The notes under the pieces: model-generated
Databases searched by the model: none
Seen by the model: only the letters and a program-made list of their open reading frames with translations
Told to the model about the DNA's origin: nothing
Position numbers and translations under genes: made by a program
Source: JBBSGD01 sp038254435
GTDB taxonomy: Bacteria > Actinomycetota > CADDZG01 > WHSQ01
NCBI GenBank assembly: GCA_038254435.1
Contig: JBBSGD010000004.1
Span: forward strand, 22,831 to 86,830
Direction: 5' to 3'
DNA: 64,000 nt
Part shown: positions 51,846-61,993 of the stretch, piece by piece
How the letters are laid out: the number at the start of each line of letters is the position of its first letter
Position numbering within the stretch: position 1 is the first letter of the stretch

Positions 51846-53088
51846 TCACGTGGTACTTCCCAGTGTGCCCGTCTCGGCCTGTTGCATGATGAAGGTCCCG
51901 AGTGAGCCGCCGACCAGGACGCAGCCGCCGCCTAGTCCAATAGTTGCTCCGATGATGGCGCCCGCAGGCCCCCCAAAATAGAATCCGACGTAGAAGCCAA
52001 CGGGCCCAAAGGTGGCTGCTCCCGAAGCACAGGCGAGGAGTGTGGCAGCCGACGCCCCCCAGCCCTTCCATGATTGTGGACTGCCCGTTCGGGTCACTCC
52101 GATCGCAGGGGTCGTCTTCGACATAGAGATACCGGTCGAGGGTCATGGGATCCGAGGCCTTGCCCGCCTTGGGGTCGAGCTGCGTCCACCGCATGAGGTC
52201 CTGATCGTAGTACCGGGCCCCGAACTTGTAGAGCCCGCTCTGGGGGTCGCGGTAGCCGGCGTCGAAGGTCCACGGGTTGGTCGCGGTCGTCGCGGCGCTG
52301 GGATCCCTGAGGACCTTGCCGTAGGGATCGTAGCGGTAGGTCGTGCCGCCCACGAGGTGGCCGGAGTCGTCCGTGAGGCCGAGGACCGAGCCGTGGGCGT
52401 CGAAGAGATAGTAGTAGTGCGTGAAGGTGCTGGCGCCCATGTCCGGGACCCGCTCCTCGACGAGCGTCCCGAGGTTGTCCCTCAGGTAGGTCGTGGTGTT
52501 GGCGGTGCCGCTGTTGCCGGCGTTCTCGGCCGCGAGTCCCGTGATGTTGTAGCCGTAGCGGGTCGACCCCTCGGTTATGAGCTTGACCTCGCCCACGTCC
52601 TGGTAGCTGAGCGCCACGGCTCCCCCCGCCCCGGGGGGCGAGATGGAGGTGGTCTGCTCCTTGGCGTTGTAGGTGAAGGAGTAGTCCGAAGAGGTCCCCG
52701 GGCCGTCGATTCCAAGCAGGTTTCCGGCCCCGTCGTAGGAGAAGTTGGTGGCGCCGGTGCCGCAGGTGGAGCCCGTGTGCGAGCAGGTGAGCTCGTTGTC
52801 TTGGTTGTAGTCGTAGTTGGTCGTGGTCGCGTTGCCGTTCGGGTCGTAGGAGTAGGAGAAGGACTCGGTCGTGGAGCCGCCGGATGTGGTCGTGGCGCTT
52901 GACAGCCGGTCGATGCTGTAGCCGTAGTCGGTGACCGGCCCGTTGAGCGGGTCGCTTCTTTGGTGCATGAGGGCAGTGTCGGCCCCCTGGGAGTCCCTGT
53001 AGTCGTAGGTGAGATGAACGAGGGTCCCGCCGGGGCCCGTCGCCTTGGTGTCGTTGATGCAGTTGGCGTCATCGTAGCGCTGGGTCAT
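51846..53088 (-). pseudogene. RHS-repeat core with C-terminal effector tip (truncated, one frameshift)
   Basis: From the first canonical start, about 414 codons: YD-repeat-like segments, then the RHS core end (HYYYLFDAHGSVLGLTDDSG, YRYDPYGKVL, YRDPQSGLYKFGARYYDQDLMRWTQLDP, YLYVEDDP). After the core the frame breaks in a run of six Gs (plus-strand 52055-52060). One G fewer gives MEGLGASAATLLACASGA and a Gly-rich hydrophobic tip (VGFYVGFYFGGPAGAIIGATIG) ending with a stop two bases before the putative immunity gene. Coding continues upstream of 53088 to about 53200 without a start, so the large N-terminal shell is missing. Likely an orphan RHS tip. Confidence 0.75.
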
Positions 53089-53419
53089 CGTGACTCCGCC
53101 CGGGTAGTCGGTCGTCCACCGCAGACTGTCGCGCCTGCCGCCGGCGTCGGCGGGGTTCTGGTAGCCGAAGGCGGTCCGTTCAGCGCGCAGTGTGACACCA
53201 CGGCGGCGACAAACGTCAGAGCGTCGCGATCCAGATCACGCATGTTGGTCCCGATCTCCAGTTCCAGTTGGCCGAAGTGACCTCACCTCGGCCGAGGAGA
53301 AGCTGTCGCTGGCTATCCGTAAGTCTCCACTTGTGGCCACTCAAATCATCCACTCCTAGCAGAGACTCTTAGCGAGCGGTGGCGCACTGGGCCCTGCGCG
53401 CCGCGGGTAGCCTCACTCC
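53089..53419. other. RHS remnant and gap before mca
   Basis: Minus-strand coding that continues the RHS protein (VTLRAERTAFGYQNPADAGG, LRWTTDYPGGVT) reaches about 53200, then stops resembling RHS. The rest holds no gene. The mca promoter must lie near 53350-53410, but no clear boxes are seen. Confidence 0.5.
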
Positions 53420-54304
53420 ATGAGCAACAAGAGGCGAACGCTGCTCGCCATACATGCACATCCAGACGACGAATCGTCCAAGGGCTCGGGCACCATGGCT
53501 CGCTACGCCGCACACGGAGTGCGAGTCGCTCTCGTCTGTGCGACCGGCGGCGAGGAGGGGGACGTTCTCAACCCGAGAATGGACAGGCCCGGAATCAAAG
53601 AACGCATGGCCGAGTTGCGCATGGCCGAGCTCGAGACCGCCTGCGACATGCTGGGGGTCGAGCGCCTGTACAAGCTGGGCTACCGGGATTCCGGCATGCC
53701 GGACACAGAAGCGACCAAGCGCCCCGACGCGTTCTGTAACGCCGATCCCGAGGAGGCTATCGCCCGGCTCGTCGAGATCATTCGGGCGGAACGTCCCGAG
53801 GTCGTGCTGGGCTACGACGAATCGCGCGGTTACGAGCATCCCGACCACGTCAAGGTGCACGAGTGGGGAACGGAAGCCTTCCACGCAGCCGGCGATCCCG
53901 CCCGGTATCCAGATGCGGGCGCACCCTGGCAGCCGGCAAAGCTCTATTACTTCGCAACCTTTAGCAAGAAGCGCATGGGCGCGTTAGGGGACGCAGCCGA
54001 GAAGGCAGGCATCAAGAGCTCTTTTCTCGGACGCATGAAGAAGTGGGACGAGAGCGGGTTCGAAGATCCGAAGATCACGACACAGGTCGATGTTTCCGAT
54101 TTCATAGAGTTGCGCAACAAGGCCTTGCTCGCTCATGCGACTCAGATCGATCCCGAGGGGGACTGGTTTGCGTTCCCCGACGAGCTGGTGCGAAGCGTGT
54201 ATCCGTGGGAGGACTACTCGCTCGTCTCGTCACACGTCGAGGCCGCGATTCCCGAGGACGACCTCTTTGCAGGGATAGGCACCCGCGTCGCCGATGAGGC
54301 CTGA
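53420..54304 (+). CDS. mca: Mycothiol S-conjugate amidase
   Basis: 294 residues. LmbE-like zinc amidase that cleaves mycothiol conjugates to a mercapturic acid and GlcN-inositol during detoxification. The zinc motif AIHAHPDDESSKGSG, GEEGDVLNP and the later EHPDHVKVHEW are diagnostic. Length and sequence (rather than that of MshB) fit Mca. With ino1 it shows the organism makes mycothiol. Its 3' end overlaps the convergent FtsH-like gene by about 90 bases. Confidence 0.95.
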   Translation: MSNKRRTLLAIHAHPDDESSKGSGTMARYAAHGVRVALVCATGGEEGDVLNPRMDRPGIKERMAELRMAELETACDMLGVERLYKLGYRDSGMPDTEATKRPDAFCNADPEEAIARLVEIIRAERPEVVLGYDESRGYEHPDHVKVHEWGTEAFHAAGDPARYPDAGAPWQPAKLYYFATFSKKRMGALGDAAEKAGIKSSFLGRMKKWDESGFEDPKITTQVDVSDFIELRNKALLAHATQIDPEGDWFAFPDELVRSVYPWEDYSLVSSHVEAAIPEDDLFAGIGTRVADEA

Positions 54305-56048
54305 GCGGGACGCCTTGCTTCGGCCTCGGCAATAGCGGCGAGGATATCGTCCCCAAGGATCTCCTCGCGCTCGAGGAGCGCGTCGCGCAAGGCTTCGACG
54401 AGATCCCTGTTGGCTTCGAGCAGGTATGCGATTTGGTCTCGGTGGAGCTTGAGGAGCGTGTCGACTTCCTTTTTGGCGTCCTCGTTGCTGAGCACCTTGG
54501 CGACGATGTTGGGAGCCGAGTGCGCGCCGTTGTCGGCTGCATCGTAGGAAACCAGCGACGATCCCATCCCGAATGAGCCGACCATCTGCGCGCCCAGCGC
54601 GGTTGCAGCCGTGAGATCCGAAGCAGGTCCCGTGCCCGATTCCCGAAGAACAGTCTTTCGGCAGCCATGCCGGCGAGCGCAACCCTGAGGGTCCCCTCGA
54701 GCTCCGATTGCGTCTTGGTAAAGCGCTCCTCGGTGTCCGAGTGCGCCAGCAAACCCAGCGCTTGACGCCGCTTGATGATCGATAGCACCTCGAGGCGCCG
54801 ATCCTTCGCGCACAGGTAGGCAGCCACAGCGTGGCCCGCCTCGTGCGTGGCGATGAGGTCGCGCTCTCTGTCGGTGTACGCAACCGGATGGGCAAGCCCG
54901 ATCTCCTCGGACAAGCGAGCTCGTTGCAGGTCGCGCCACGTGAGCTCTCTGCGCCCGTCTCGCAGCGCCCACACGATCGCTTCGTCGAGAATGTGCTCGA
55001 GCATGGCGGGGGTGTAGCCGAGCGTCATCGAGGCGAGCTCTTCGCGCAGCTCATCCTTGTCCATCTCGGCATGGTGAGTTCGCCGTGCGAGGAAGTAATC
55101 GACGAGGTCACGGCGACCGGCCCTCGACGGCAAGTCGAAGTAAAGTGTGCGGTCGAAGCGCCCCGGGCGTAGCAGTGCCGGATCGAGTGAGTCGGCTCTG
55201 TTGGTTGCGCCGATGATCAGAACGTTCGAGTAATCGGCTGCCTGCTTGCGAATCTGACGCTCGGCCGCAAGGAACTTGTTGGCGAGGTCGATGAACAGGT
55301 TCTTCACCCGGTCCTTGAATGGTGGAGTGTCAAAGGACTGCAGCTGAATCAAGAGCTCGTTCACCATGCCGCCGGAGCTGGGGCTCACCATGCGGTTGAC
55401 TATCCTGCTACCGGGCTGGTACTCGGTCGCGTCCAAGCCGCCGCGTGCGCCGCCGACGGCGTCGATCTCCTCGATGAAGCCGATTGCGCCGCCTTCCTTG
55501 CGCGCTGCTTTCTTGAGGGCTTTGAAGTAGGCGCGGATCTTCCACGCCGTCATCCCAAAGAACATGCTCTGAAAGGCAGGAGCCGACACGAAGAAGAAGG
55601 GCACGGAGGCCTCGGCCGACATTGCCTTTGCGAGGTGGGTCTTTCCGGTTCCGGGCTTGCCCTCGAAGAGGATGCCTCGCCGCGGGTTGCCCCCGAGCTC
55701 CTCACGGAAGGTGCGGTAGGTGAGAAATATCTGGAGCGTGCGCGTGACCTCTTCGAGCACGACATCAATGCCTCGCACGTCGGAAAAACGCGTGTCGATT
55801 TGATCGGGCGAGAACCGCACGTGGGGAGAACGACCGCTCGCAAGCGGCATCAACATCACGAGCGCCATCGCCGCGATAAGAAGAACCGGAACGAGATAGA
55901 TGTACGCATCGGGTCCGAAGTGCGGTGGACCGATGCCGATCGGATTGCCTTCGATTGCGCGCTTGATGAGGTAGGCGAGCAGGAGCGCCTCGATTATGAA
56001 CACATTGAGAAGCCGGCGGCGCCGGTTGATCTCGCGAATGCGCGACAC
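54214..56048 (-). pseudogene. FtsH-like AAA+ metalloprotease, one frameshift
   Basis: About 611 codons. Two N-terminal transmembrane helices; AAA domain with Walker A FEGKPGTGKTH, pore-loop-like SMFFGMTAWKIR, Walker B IGFIEEIDAVGG and GATNRADSLDPALLRPGRFDR. The peptidase zinc motif is HEAGHAVAAYL. At 54642-54644 a run of three Gs (coding strand) should be four: FFG then ESGTGPASDLTAATALGAQMVGSFG continues in the next frame to a TGA at 54214. An insertion of about 60 residues between Walker B and the second region of homology is unusual for FtsH. Probably a membrane-protein quality-control protease. Confidence 0.85.
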
Positions 56049-56245
56049 GTCGGCTTTGTGCGTCGCCGCTGCCGCCCCAAAGGCGTTTGCCCCCTGATGT
56101 CATCCGCCCGAGTCGCTCGGTGTTTCTCCACCCGTCCTCCTGTCGTGGATCAGTAGGAAGATTCTTCCATAAAGCTGCCTCAATCGTCTATGGGTGTCGG
56201 CGGCAGGGGGCGTGTTCGCAACCTGGATCGAGGCCCGGGCAGGCT

Positions 56246-56830
56246 TCACCGGCGCGCCGCGCCCGGCGCCGCCAGCGCAACGGCCGCGAGCAGCCATGGC
56301 GCTCCGGCGGCTCGGGCCAGCGCCTGGACCACGCCCACGGCGATCCACGCGTGCTCGCCTTGGAGCGGCTGGATGACTACGAGGCCGATGCGTTCCACGA
56401 GGTAGCCGACGAGGACGGCGACGAACGCGGAGGGAACGAGCACGGCGGCGTTCGCTCTGGGGGAGGGCAGGCACGGTCTGGCGTGCTGGGCCACTATGTG
56501 ACGCCATGCGTCGGTGGCCGTGGGAACACCGTTGGCTCCGTCGATGGCGAGCACCCGGCCGGCTCCGCGAGCCACGACCGGCAGCAGGGCCAGCTCCACC
56601 ACGCCCAGCAGCACGATGAGGATCTGGGCGTTGCGCAGGTCTTGGGGTCCGACGTCGTGGACTTGACGCTTGCCCGGCAACTGTGCGATTTGCGTGTGCA
56701 GCTCGGACACGGTGAAGACGTCGTGGAAGACGTATGCGTAGATCAGGTGCAGCGGCAGGACGATGACCAGCACCAGCAAGAACAGGGTAGAGAAGTTCCT
56801 CACGGTGGCGCGCAGAGAGCTATCGAGCAT
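56246..56830 (-). CDS. Hypothetical membrane protein
   Basis: 194 residues with about four hydrophobic segments (near 15-35, 75-95, 130-155, 165-190) and a polar loop around residues 40-70. It resembles the generic membrane proteins annotated near glycerophosphodiester phosphodiesterase membrane domains, but I cannot assign a family. The ATG at 56830 is the first that excludes unrelated upstream sequence. The downstream gap to the FtsH-like gene (about 200 bases) has nothing recognisable. Confidence 0.6.
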   Translation of the reverse strand: MLDSSLRATVRNFSTLFLLVLVIVLPLHLIYAYVFHDVFTVSELHTQIAQLPGKRQVHDVGPQDLRNAQILIVLLGVVELALLPVVARGAGRVLAIDGANGVPTATDAWRHIVAQHARPCLPSPRANAAVLVPSAFVAVLVGYLVERIGLVVIQPLQGEHAWIAVGVVQALARAAGAPWLLAAVALAAPGAARR

Positions 56831-57004
56831 CGCCGGGCAGTCTATTGCCCCAGGGTCACAGCAACCTGTGCCCGGCCTCGGGTCAGATGGATGCGGCGTG
56901 AGCTCGCACCGCTCCCGGTCCCGGAGGCAGACAAGGCGGCGTGAGCTTGCACGCCCCGCCCCGGGCAATAATGCGCTCATGATCTCGCAGGACACGGCCC
57001 CGCA

Positions 57005-58372
57005 ATGAGAGTGCTGCTGTGGCACGGCTACCTTCTGCGCGGCTCGGGCTCCAACATCTACACCTCCAATCTCGCCCGGAGCTGGCGCGCCGCCGGCCAC
57101 GACGTTCTCCTTCTCTGTCAGGAAACAGATGTCGGCCAGCTCGACTTCATCGACGCTCACGGCGACTTCGATTCCGGCAACGAGGTGTGGAGCCTGGAGC
57201 CGGCGGCGGCGGGCCCCGCGGCGGGCCGCTGCCGTCTCGTGCGGCCGCACATCGGCGAGCTTCTCCCCCTGTACGTCTACGACGTCTATGAGGGGTTCAC
57301 TGCCAAACGGTACGTGGATCTCACCGATCACGAGCTCGAGGCGTACACGCAACGCAACGTGCGCGCTCTGGCCGCAGCGATCGAGGCTCACCGGCCCGAT
57401 GCAATCATCACCGGCCACGAGGTCATGGGACCGTACATAGCCAAGCTCGCGTGCGAGCCGGCGGGACGCACGTACCTGGCGAAGCTGCACGGCTCGGCTC
57501 TCGAGTACGCGGTCAAGCTCCAAGACCGCTACCTTCGCTACGCCCAAGAGGGTCTTGGGGCGGCAAAGATCGTCGTCGGAGGCAGCGAGTACATGATAGA
57601 GGTCGCCTCGTCCGTGATCCCAGGCTGGGAGGACAAGGCCTGCGTCGTCAATCCGGGATGCGACATCGAGCTGTTTAGGCCGAACGAGGGCGCGGGGTCA
57701 AAGGATCCGGTTGCGGGTTTCGTGGGCAAGCTCATGGCGGCAAAGGGCGTGCACAACCTCCTCGCTGCGTTGGGCCTGACGTCGACCAAGGGTCTTAAGG
57801 CAGTCATCGTCGGCTACGGAGGCTTCGAGGCCGGACTGCGCTCGCTGGCCGCCGCGCTGGAGGCAGGTGACATCGACGCCGCGCTCGACGTGGCGGGACG
57901 CGGTGAGGACGCGCCGCTTGAAAGGCTGCATGACTTTCTGACGGCGAACGCGGACGGCGCCTATCTGGAGCGCAGCGCAGCCGTACCGGTGCGGTGGCCG
58001 GGCAGGCTCGAGCACGGCCCCCTATCGCGCACGATGCCCGCGTGGGACGTTCTCGTGGTCCCGTCAGTGGTCCCGGAGGCGTTCGGGATGGTCGCGGCCG
58101 AGGCTGCTGCCTGCGGCGTCCTGCCGATTGTCCCGAACCATTCGGGCATAGGCGAGGCCGGCGCGGCAGTCGAGAAGGCCATTGGGCGCCCCGGCCTGCT
58201 CACGTTCGATGCTGCTCGTCCCATCGAGGGAATCGCCGCCGCCGTCGATGCCGTGCTGGCGGTGAGCGTCGCCGAGAGGCGGGCAATGGGGCAAGCCGCG
58301 GCAGCCCTTGCTCGTGACCGGTGGTCCTGGGAGCACGTAGCGGCCCGTCTGCTCGACCTCGCAGCGAGCTAA
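57005..58372 (+). CDS. Family 4 glycosyltransferase
   Basis: 455 residues, GT-B fold. N-terminal WHGYLLRGSGSNIYTSNLARSWRAAGHDV is the acceptor domain start. VNPGCDIELFRPNEG opens the donor domain. VPSVVPEAFGMVAAEAAACGVLPIVPNHSGIGE contains the EX7E nucleotide-sugar motif. Between them lies an atypical insertion of about 80 residues. Likely transfers a sugar to a lipid or glycan; specificity unknown. Followed at 24 bases by the AttH/CrtC-like gene on the same strand, so possibly co-transcribed. Confidence 0.9.
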   Translation: MRVLLWHGYLLRGSGSNIYTSNLARSWRAAGHDVLLLCQETDVGQLDFIDAHGDFDSGNEVWSLEPAAAGPAAGRCRLVRPHIGELLPLYVYDVYEGFTAKRYVDLTDHELEAYTQRNVRALAAAIEAHRPDAIITGHEVMGPYIAKLACEPAGRTYLAKLHGSALEYAVKLQDRYLRYAQEGLGAAKIVVGGSEYMIEVASSVIPGWEDKACVVNPGCDIELFRPNEGAGSKDPVAGFVGKLMAAKGVHNLLAALGLTSTKGLKAVIVGYGGFEAGLRSLAAALEAGDIDAALDVAGRGEDAPLERLHDFLTANADGAYLERSAAVPVRWPGRLEHGPLSRTMPAWDVLVVPSVVPEAFGMVAAEAAACGVLPIVPNHSGIGEAGAAVEKAIGRPGLLTFDAARPIEGIAAAVDAVLAVSVAERRAMGQAAAALARDRWSWEHVAARLLDLAAS

Positions 58373-58396
58373 CGCGCGAGCGCCTACGCTTCGCCA

Positions 58397-59419
58397 ATGG
58401 CGCCATTCACGCGCGACGGCACCGAAAACCACATGCGTTGGGACGGCCGCAGTCGCGGGTTCATGGAAGCGTGGTACGCGACCCTCAACCACAGCGACAG
58501 CGGAGGCGGACTATGGCTGCGCTACACGATCACCGCGCCGCGCAATCAAGACCCCTACGCGGAGGTATGGGGTTTCTACTTCGATCCCGACGGCAAAAGG
58601 TCCTTCGGCGCGAAGCGCCGCGTTCCCGCAGACCGGATCAGTCTGCCCCTGGGGCGCGACGACGGCGCCTTGGTCAGGCTCGGAGAGGCGTGGCTGAGCG
58701 AGAGGCACCTCGAGGGGTCCGTGCAGCGGCCCGATGGGCGAAGCCTTTCCTGGTCGCTCGACTTCGAGCCGGCCAACGAGGCCTTCCAGCACTTGCCCCG
58801 CGGATTGCGCGCCGTCGCCGAGAGGAGGTTCTCGGTCTTGTGCTGTCCCAACCTGTCGGTCCCCTTCAGCGGGACGGTAACGCTTGATGGCGACGAGCTG
58901 TCGCTCGTTTCCGAGCCCGGCTGCCAGGCCCATCGTTGGGGACACGGCCATCCCGGTTCCTGGTCGTGGGCGCATTGCTCGCGCTTCGACTTCGGCGAGT
59001 CGGCCGTGTTCGAAGGACTCGCGGCACGCAGCTGGGTCGGCCCCTTTCCTTTGCCGACCATGACTTTTCTGTTCCTCGAGCTCGACGGTCGGCGGATGGC
59101 CTTCAACGACCCGAAGTGGGTGCGGCGCGCCCGCAGCCGGTACGAGATGCCGACATGGGCTTTCAGCGCGCGCAACGACGACGTCAGGATCGCGGGGGCC
59201 GGACGAGCGCTGCCCGATCGCATGGTGCAGGTCAAGTACGAGGACCCGGCCGGCGTGCCCTCCTACTGCGTGAACTCGGAGATAGCCGACCTTGCCATCG
59301 AGGTGTACGAGCGCTCCGGCGCGACATGGCGTCACACCAAGAGCCTGACGGCAACGCGCACCGCGCATCTCGAGTTTGGGCGCCGGGAGCGGTTCGTTGA
59401 GATGCCCGTCGAGGTGTGA
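58397..59419 (+). CDS. AttH/CrtC or tocopherol-cyclase-like protein
   Basis: 340 residues, mainly beta-strand pattern with repeated aromatic positions (ETCH-like opening HMRWDGRSRGFMEAWYATL; GCQAHRWGHGHPGSWSWAHCSRF; PTWAFSARNDDVRIAG). The tandem lipocalin-like fold of AttH/CrtC-type hydratases or tocopherol cyclase is the best match I can suggest. Confidence in function is low. It has no signal peptide. It may modify lipids together with the upstream glycosyltransferase (inference). Confidence 0.55.
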   Translation: MAPFTRDGTENHMRWDGRSRGFMEAWYATLNHSDSGGGLWLRYTITAPRNQDPYAEVWGFYFDPDGKRSFGAKRRVPADRISLPLGRDDGALVRLGEAWLSERHLEGSVQRPDGRSLSWSLDFEPANEAFQHLPRGLRAVAERRFSVLCCPNLSVPFSGTVTLDGDELSLVSEPGCQAHRWGHGHPGSWSWAHCSRFDFGESAVFEGLAARSWVGPFPLPTMTFLFLELDGRRMAFNDPKWVRRARSRYEMPTWAFSARNDDVRIAGAGRALPDRMVQVKYEDPAGVPSYCVNSEIADLAIEVYERSGATWRHTKSLTATRTAHLEFGRRERFVEMPVEV

Positions 59420-59499
59420 TCCGGCCGGGTGCCCTTACGAGCAAGCGTGGGTCACCAGCGCGCGGCCCTGAGGGGCAGCGTCACGGGCAAGCTCGAACG

Positions 59500-59925
59500 T
59501 CATTCGTCCACAGAACGGCGCCGGCGCTTGGTTTCGCCGCGCCGCTTCTTTGCCGTCAGCCGCTTCTCTCTCACTGCGCGCGACGGTTTGGTGGCGCGTC
59601 GCGTACGGCGGGGGACGAGCGCCCTTCCGATCAGTGTCGCCAGGCGCTCGATTACGTCCTCACGGTTGCGAAGCTGCGAGCGGTGCGTGTCGGATGCCAG
59701 CCGCAAGGTGCCCGAGGAGTCGATACGGCCCTTGAGGTAAGCGCAGATCAAACGTCGCTGCTCGGGCGAGAGAACCGCGGACCGTTCCACGTTCCACGCG
59801 AGCTCGACCCTCGTCGACGAACGATTGGCGTGCTGGCCGCCCGGCCCGCCTGAGGTCGTGAAGGCGAGCTCGATCTCACGGCCCGGGATAACGAGGCGCC
59901 GACCCACCATCACATCCTCGTTCAT
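59500..59925 (-). CDS. arfB: Peptidyl-tRNA hydrolase ArfB
   Basis: 141 residues. The GGQ block (FTTSGGPGGQHANRSSTRVEL) and basic C-terminal tail (RRTRRATKPSRAVREKRLTAKKRRGETKRRRR) define ArfB/YaeJ, which rescues stalled ribosomes by hydrolysing peptidyl-tRNA. The tail inserts in the empty mRNA channel. The ATG overlaps the upstream TAA (TAATG), so it is translationally coupled to the YyaL-like gene. Confidence 0.93.
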   Translation of the reverse strand: MNEDVMVGRRLVIPGREIELAFTTSGGPGGQHANRSSTRVELAWNVERSAVLSPEQRRLICAYLKGRIDSSGTLRLASDTHRSQLRNREDVIERLATLIGRALVPRRTRRATKPSRAVREKRLTAKKRRGETKRRRRSVDE

Positions 59926-61931
59926 TACAAAGACAGCTCCGCCATCAGAGCGGCCGTGGTCGTGACCGGCATCCTGCACGCGCCGCGGTGGCAAACGTAG
60001 GCGGCCGTTTTTCCGTCGACGAGACCCCGCCCCTCGAACAGCGGCATCTCCGTCAACGCGTCGGGGGGTGCCGCGGCGCGGACGGTGTTGGGAAGGTAGT
60101 GCGCGTCGAGGACGTCCAGCATGGCATTGCGTGTCGCATCCTGCGCGTTGCCGACGACTACTACCTCTTTCGCGTCGGAGGCGTACAGATCGAACGCACA
60201 CAACAGGTGCCCGAAGCCCAGCGGCGAGCGACGTGCCGCGGCTTGCAGCAAACCGAGTATCCCGAGGGCTGCGTCCTCGTAACGTCTGTCGCCCGTGAGC
60301 AGCGTCAGGCGTTGCAGCTCGAGAGCAAATACGGAGTTCGCCGCGGGCACCGCATTGTCGATGAGATCCTTGGGCCGGGTCACGAGCGGCTCTGCGTCGG
60401 TTCCGGTCGTGAAGAAGCCTCCGGAGGGATCGGCAAAGAGGCGAATCGATTCGCCGGCAGCCCATACCGCCTCGCGCAGCCACCTCTCCTCGAAGGTAGC
60501 TTCATAGAGGGCGAGGCACGCCTCGAGCGTGAAGGCGTAGTCCTCCGCGTAGGCGAGATGTTTCACCGTCGCGGCACCGGCACCGTGCGCTCGGTAAGAG
60601 CGCATGAGCCGGCCGTCCACGCGCATTTCGCCGAGCACGAATTCAAGGGCGCGCGCCGCAGCCTCGACCCAGTCGGGCTCTGCGAGAGCGCGTCCCGCGC
60701 GCGCCAGAGCCGAAGCGGCCATTCCGTTCCACGCAGTCAGCACCTTGGTGTCGGTGCCGGGACGAATCCGCCGCGCCCGGTGCTCGAGCAGCGCGTCACG
60801 CGCTCGCGCGTAGGCGGTCTCGTCAACGGGTGCGCTCGCGGCGATGGGGATGTTCTTTCCCTCGAAGTTTCCTGTGGTGGTGATGCCCAGCGCCGCGATT
60901 GCGATGTCGGCGTCGGCTCCGGCCACCGTGCGCACCTCATCGAGCGTGAAGATGTAGTACTTGCCCTCTTCACCCTCGGAGTCGGCGTCGACGCTCGAAT
61001 AGAAGCCTCCGGACGCGTCGCGCATCTCGGCCAACATCCACGCTGCAGTGGCGCGTGCGACTTGGCGGTGGCGCTCGGTGCCGGTGAGCTGGTAGGAGAG
61101 CGCATAGGTGAGCAGCAGCTGAGCATTGTCGTAGAGCATCTTTTCGAAGTGCGGCACGATCCAGCGCGCGTCGACGGAATAGCGGTGCCAACCACCCCCG
61201 AGCTGATCGAACATTCCTCCCGCCGCCATCGCATCGAGGGTCGTAGCCGCCATAGAGCGGGCCCGCTCGTCACCGCTCCGCGCGCGCCGCAGCAGAAATT
61301 CGATGGTCATCGGCTGCGGAAACTTGGGAGCGCCTCCGAACCCTCCGTACGCAGAGTCGAAGGAGGCTTCCATGCCGCCGACTGCTTCCTCGAGGAAGCT
61401 AACGTCGACGGTGTCCGTCGCGCGCAGCTCGCCGAGTGCCCCCATGCGACCCAGAAGGAGCGTCCCTTGCTCCTCGGCATCGCCGCGCCGCTCGCGCCAC
61501 GTCTCTTCGATCGCCGCGAGCAACCGGCCAAAGGCGGGCAACCCGTGGCGGTCCTGCGGGGGGAAATAGGTGCCCCCGTAGAAGGGCTTGCCTTGAGGGG
61601 TGAGCCACACAGTCATGGGCCATCCCCCCTGCCCGGTCATCGCCTGCACGGCGTCCATGTACACAGCGTCGAGGTCGGGGCGCTCTTCCCGGTCCACCTT
61701 TATGCACACGAAGTGCTCGTTCATGAAGCGTGCCGTGTGCGCATCTTCGAACGACTCGCGCTCCATCACATGACACCAGTGACAAGCGGCGTAGCCGATC
61801 GACAGCAAGATGGGCTTGTCCTCGTCCCGTGACCTGGTCAGCGCCTCTTGCCCCCATGGGTACCAGTCGACGGGGTTGTCCTTGTGCTGCAGGAGATATG
61901 GGCTCGTTTCACCAGCGAGCCGGTTCGGCAT
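59925..61931 (-). CDS. YyaL-type thioredoxin-domain protein (DUF255)
   Basis: 668 residues. The N-terminal thioredoxin-like domain (SPYLLQHKDNPVDWYPWGQEAL; SIGYAACHWCHVMERESFED; PFYGGTYFPP) contains CHWC. The long C-terminal alpha/alpha-barrel resembles N-acyl-glucosamine epimerase (Spermatogenesis-associated protein 20 family). Function is undetermined; redox or sugar processing is suggested. First gene of a two-gene unit with arfB. Confidence 0.93.
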   Translation of the reverse strand: MPNRLAGETSPYLLQHKDNPVDWYPWGQEALTRSRDEDKPILLSIGYAACHWCHVMERESFEDAHTARFMNEHFVCIKVDREERPDLDAVYMDAVQAMTGQGGWPMTVWLTPQGKPFYGGTYFPPQDRHGLPAFGRLLAAIEETWRERRGDAEEQGTLLLGRMGALGELRATDTVDVSFLEEAVGGMEASFDSAYGGFGGAPKFPQPMTIEFLLRRARSGDERARSMAATTLDAMAAGGMFDQLGGGWHRYSVDARWIVPHFEKMLYDNAQLLLTYALSYQLTGTERHRQVARATAAWMLAEMRDASGGFYSSVDADSEGEEGKYYIFTLDEVRTVAGADADIAIAALGITTTGNFEGKNIPIAASAPVDETAYARARDALLEHRARRIRPGTDTKVLTAWNGMAASALARAGRALAEPDWVEAAARALEFVLGEMRVDGRLMRSYRAHGAGAATVKHLAYAEDYAFTLEACLALYEATFEERWLREAVWAAGESIRLFADPSGGFFTTGTDAEPLVTRPKDLIDNAVPAANSVFALELQRLTLLTGDRRYEDAALGILGLLQAAARRSPLGFGHLLCAFDLYASDAKEVVVVGNAQDATRNAMLDVLDAHYLPNTVRAAAPPDALTEMPLFEGRGLVDGKTAAYVCHRGACRMPVTTTAALMAELSL

Positions 61932-61993
61932 GAGGATCCTTCCGTGACTGTCACCCGCTTGACCCCGGTAGTTCGGCGTAGGCTCAGCCGGCT

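Noticed and set aside
59988..61832. 614-codon plus-strand open frame
   Set aside because: Antisense of the YyaL-like gene; no start site and no recognisable domain.
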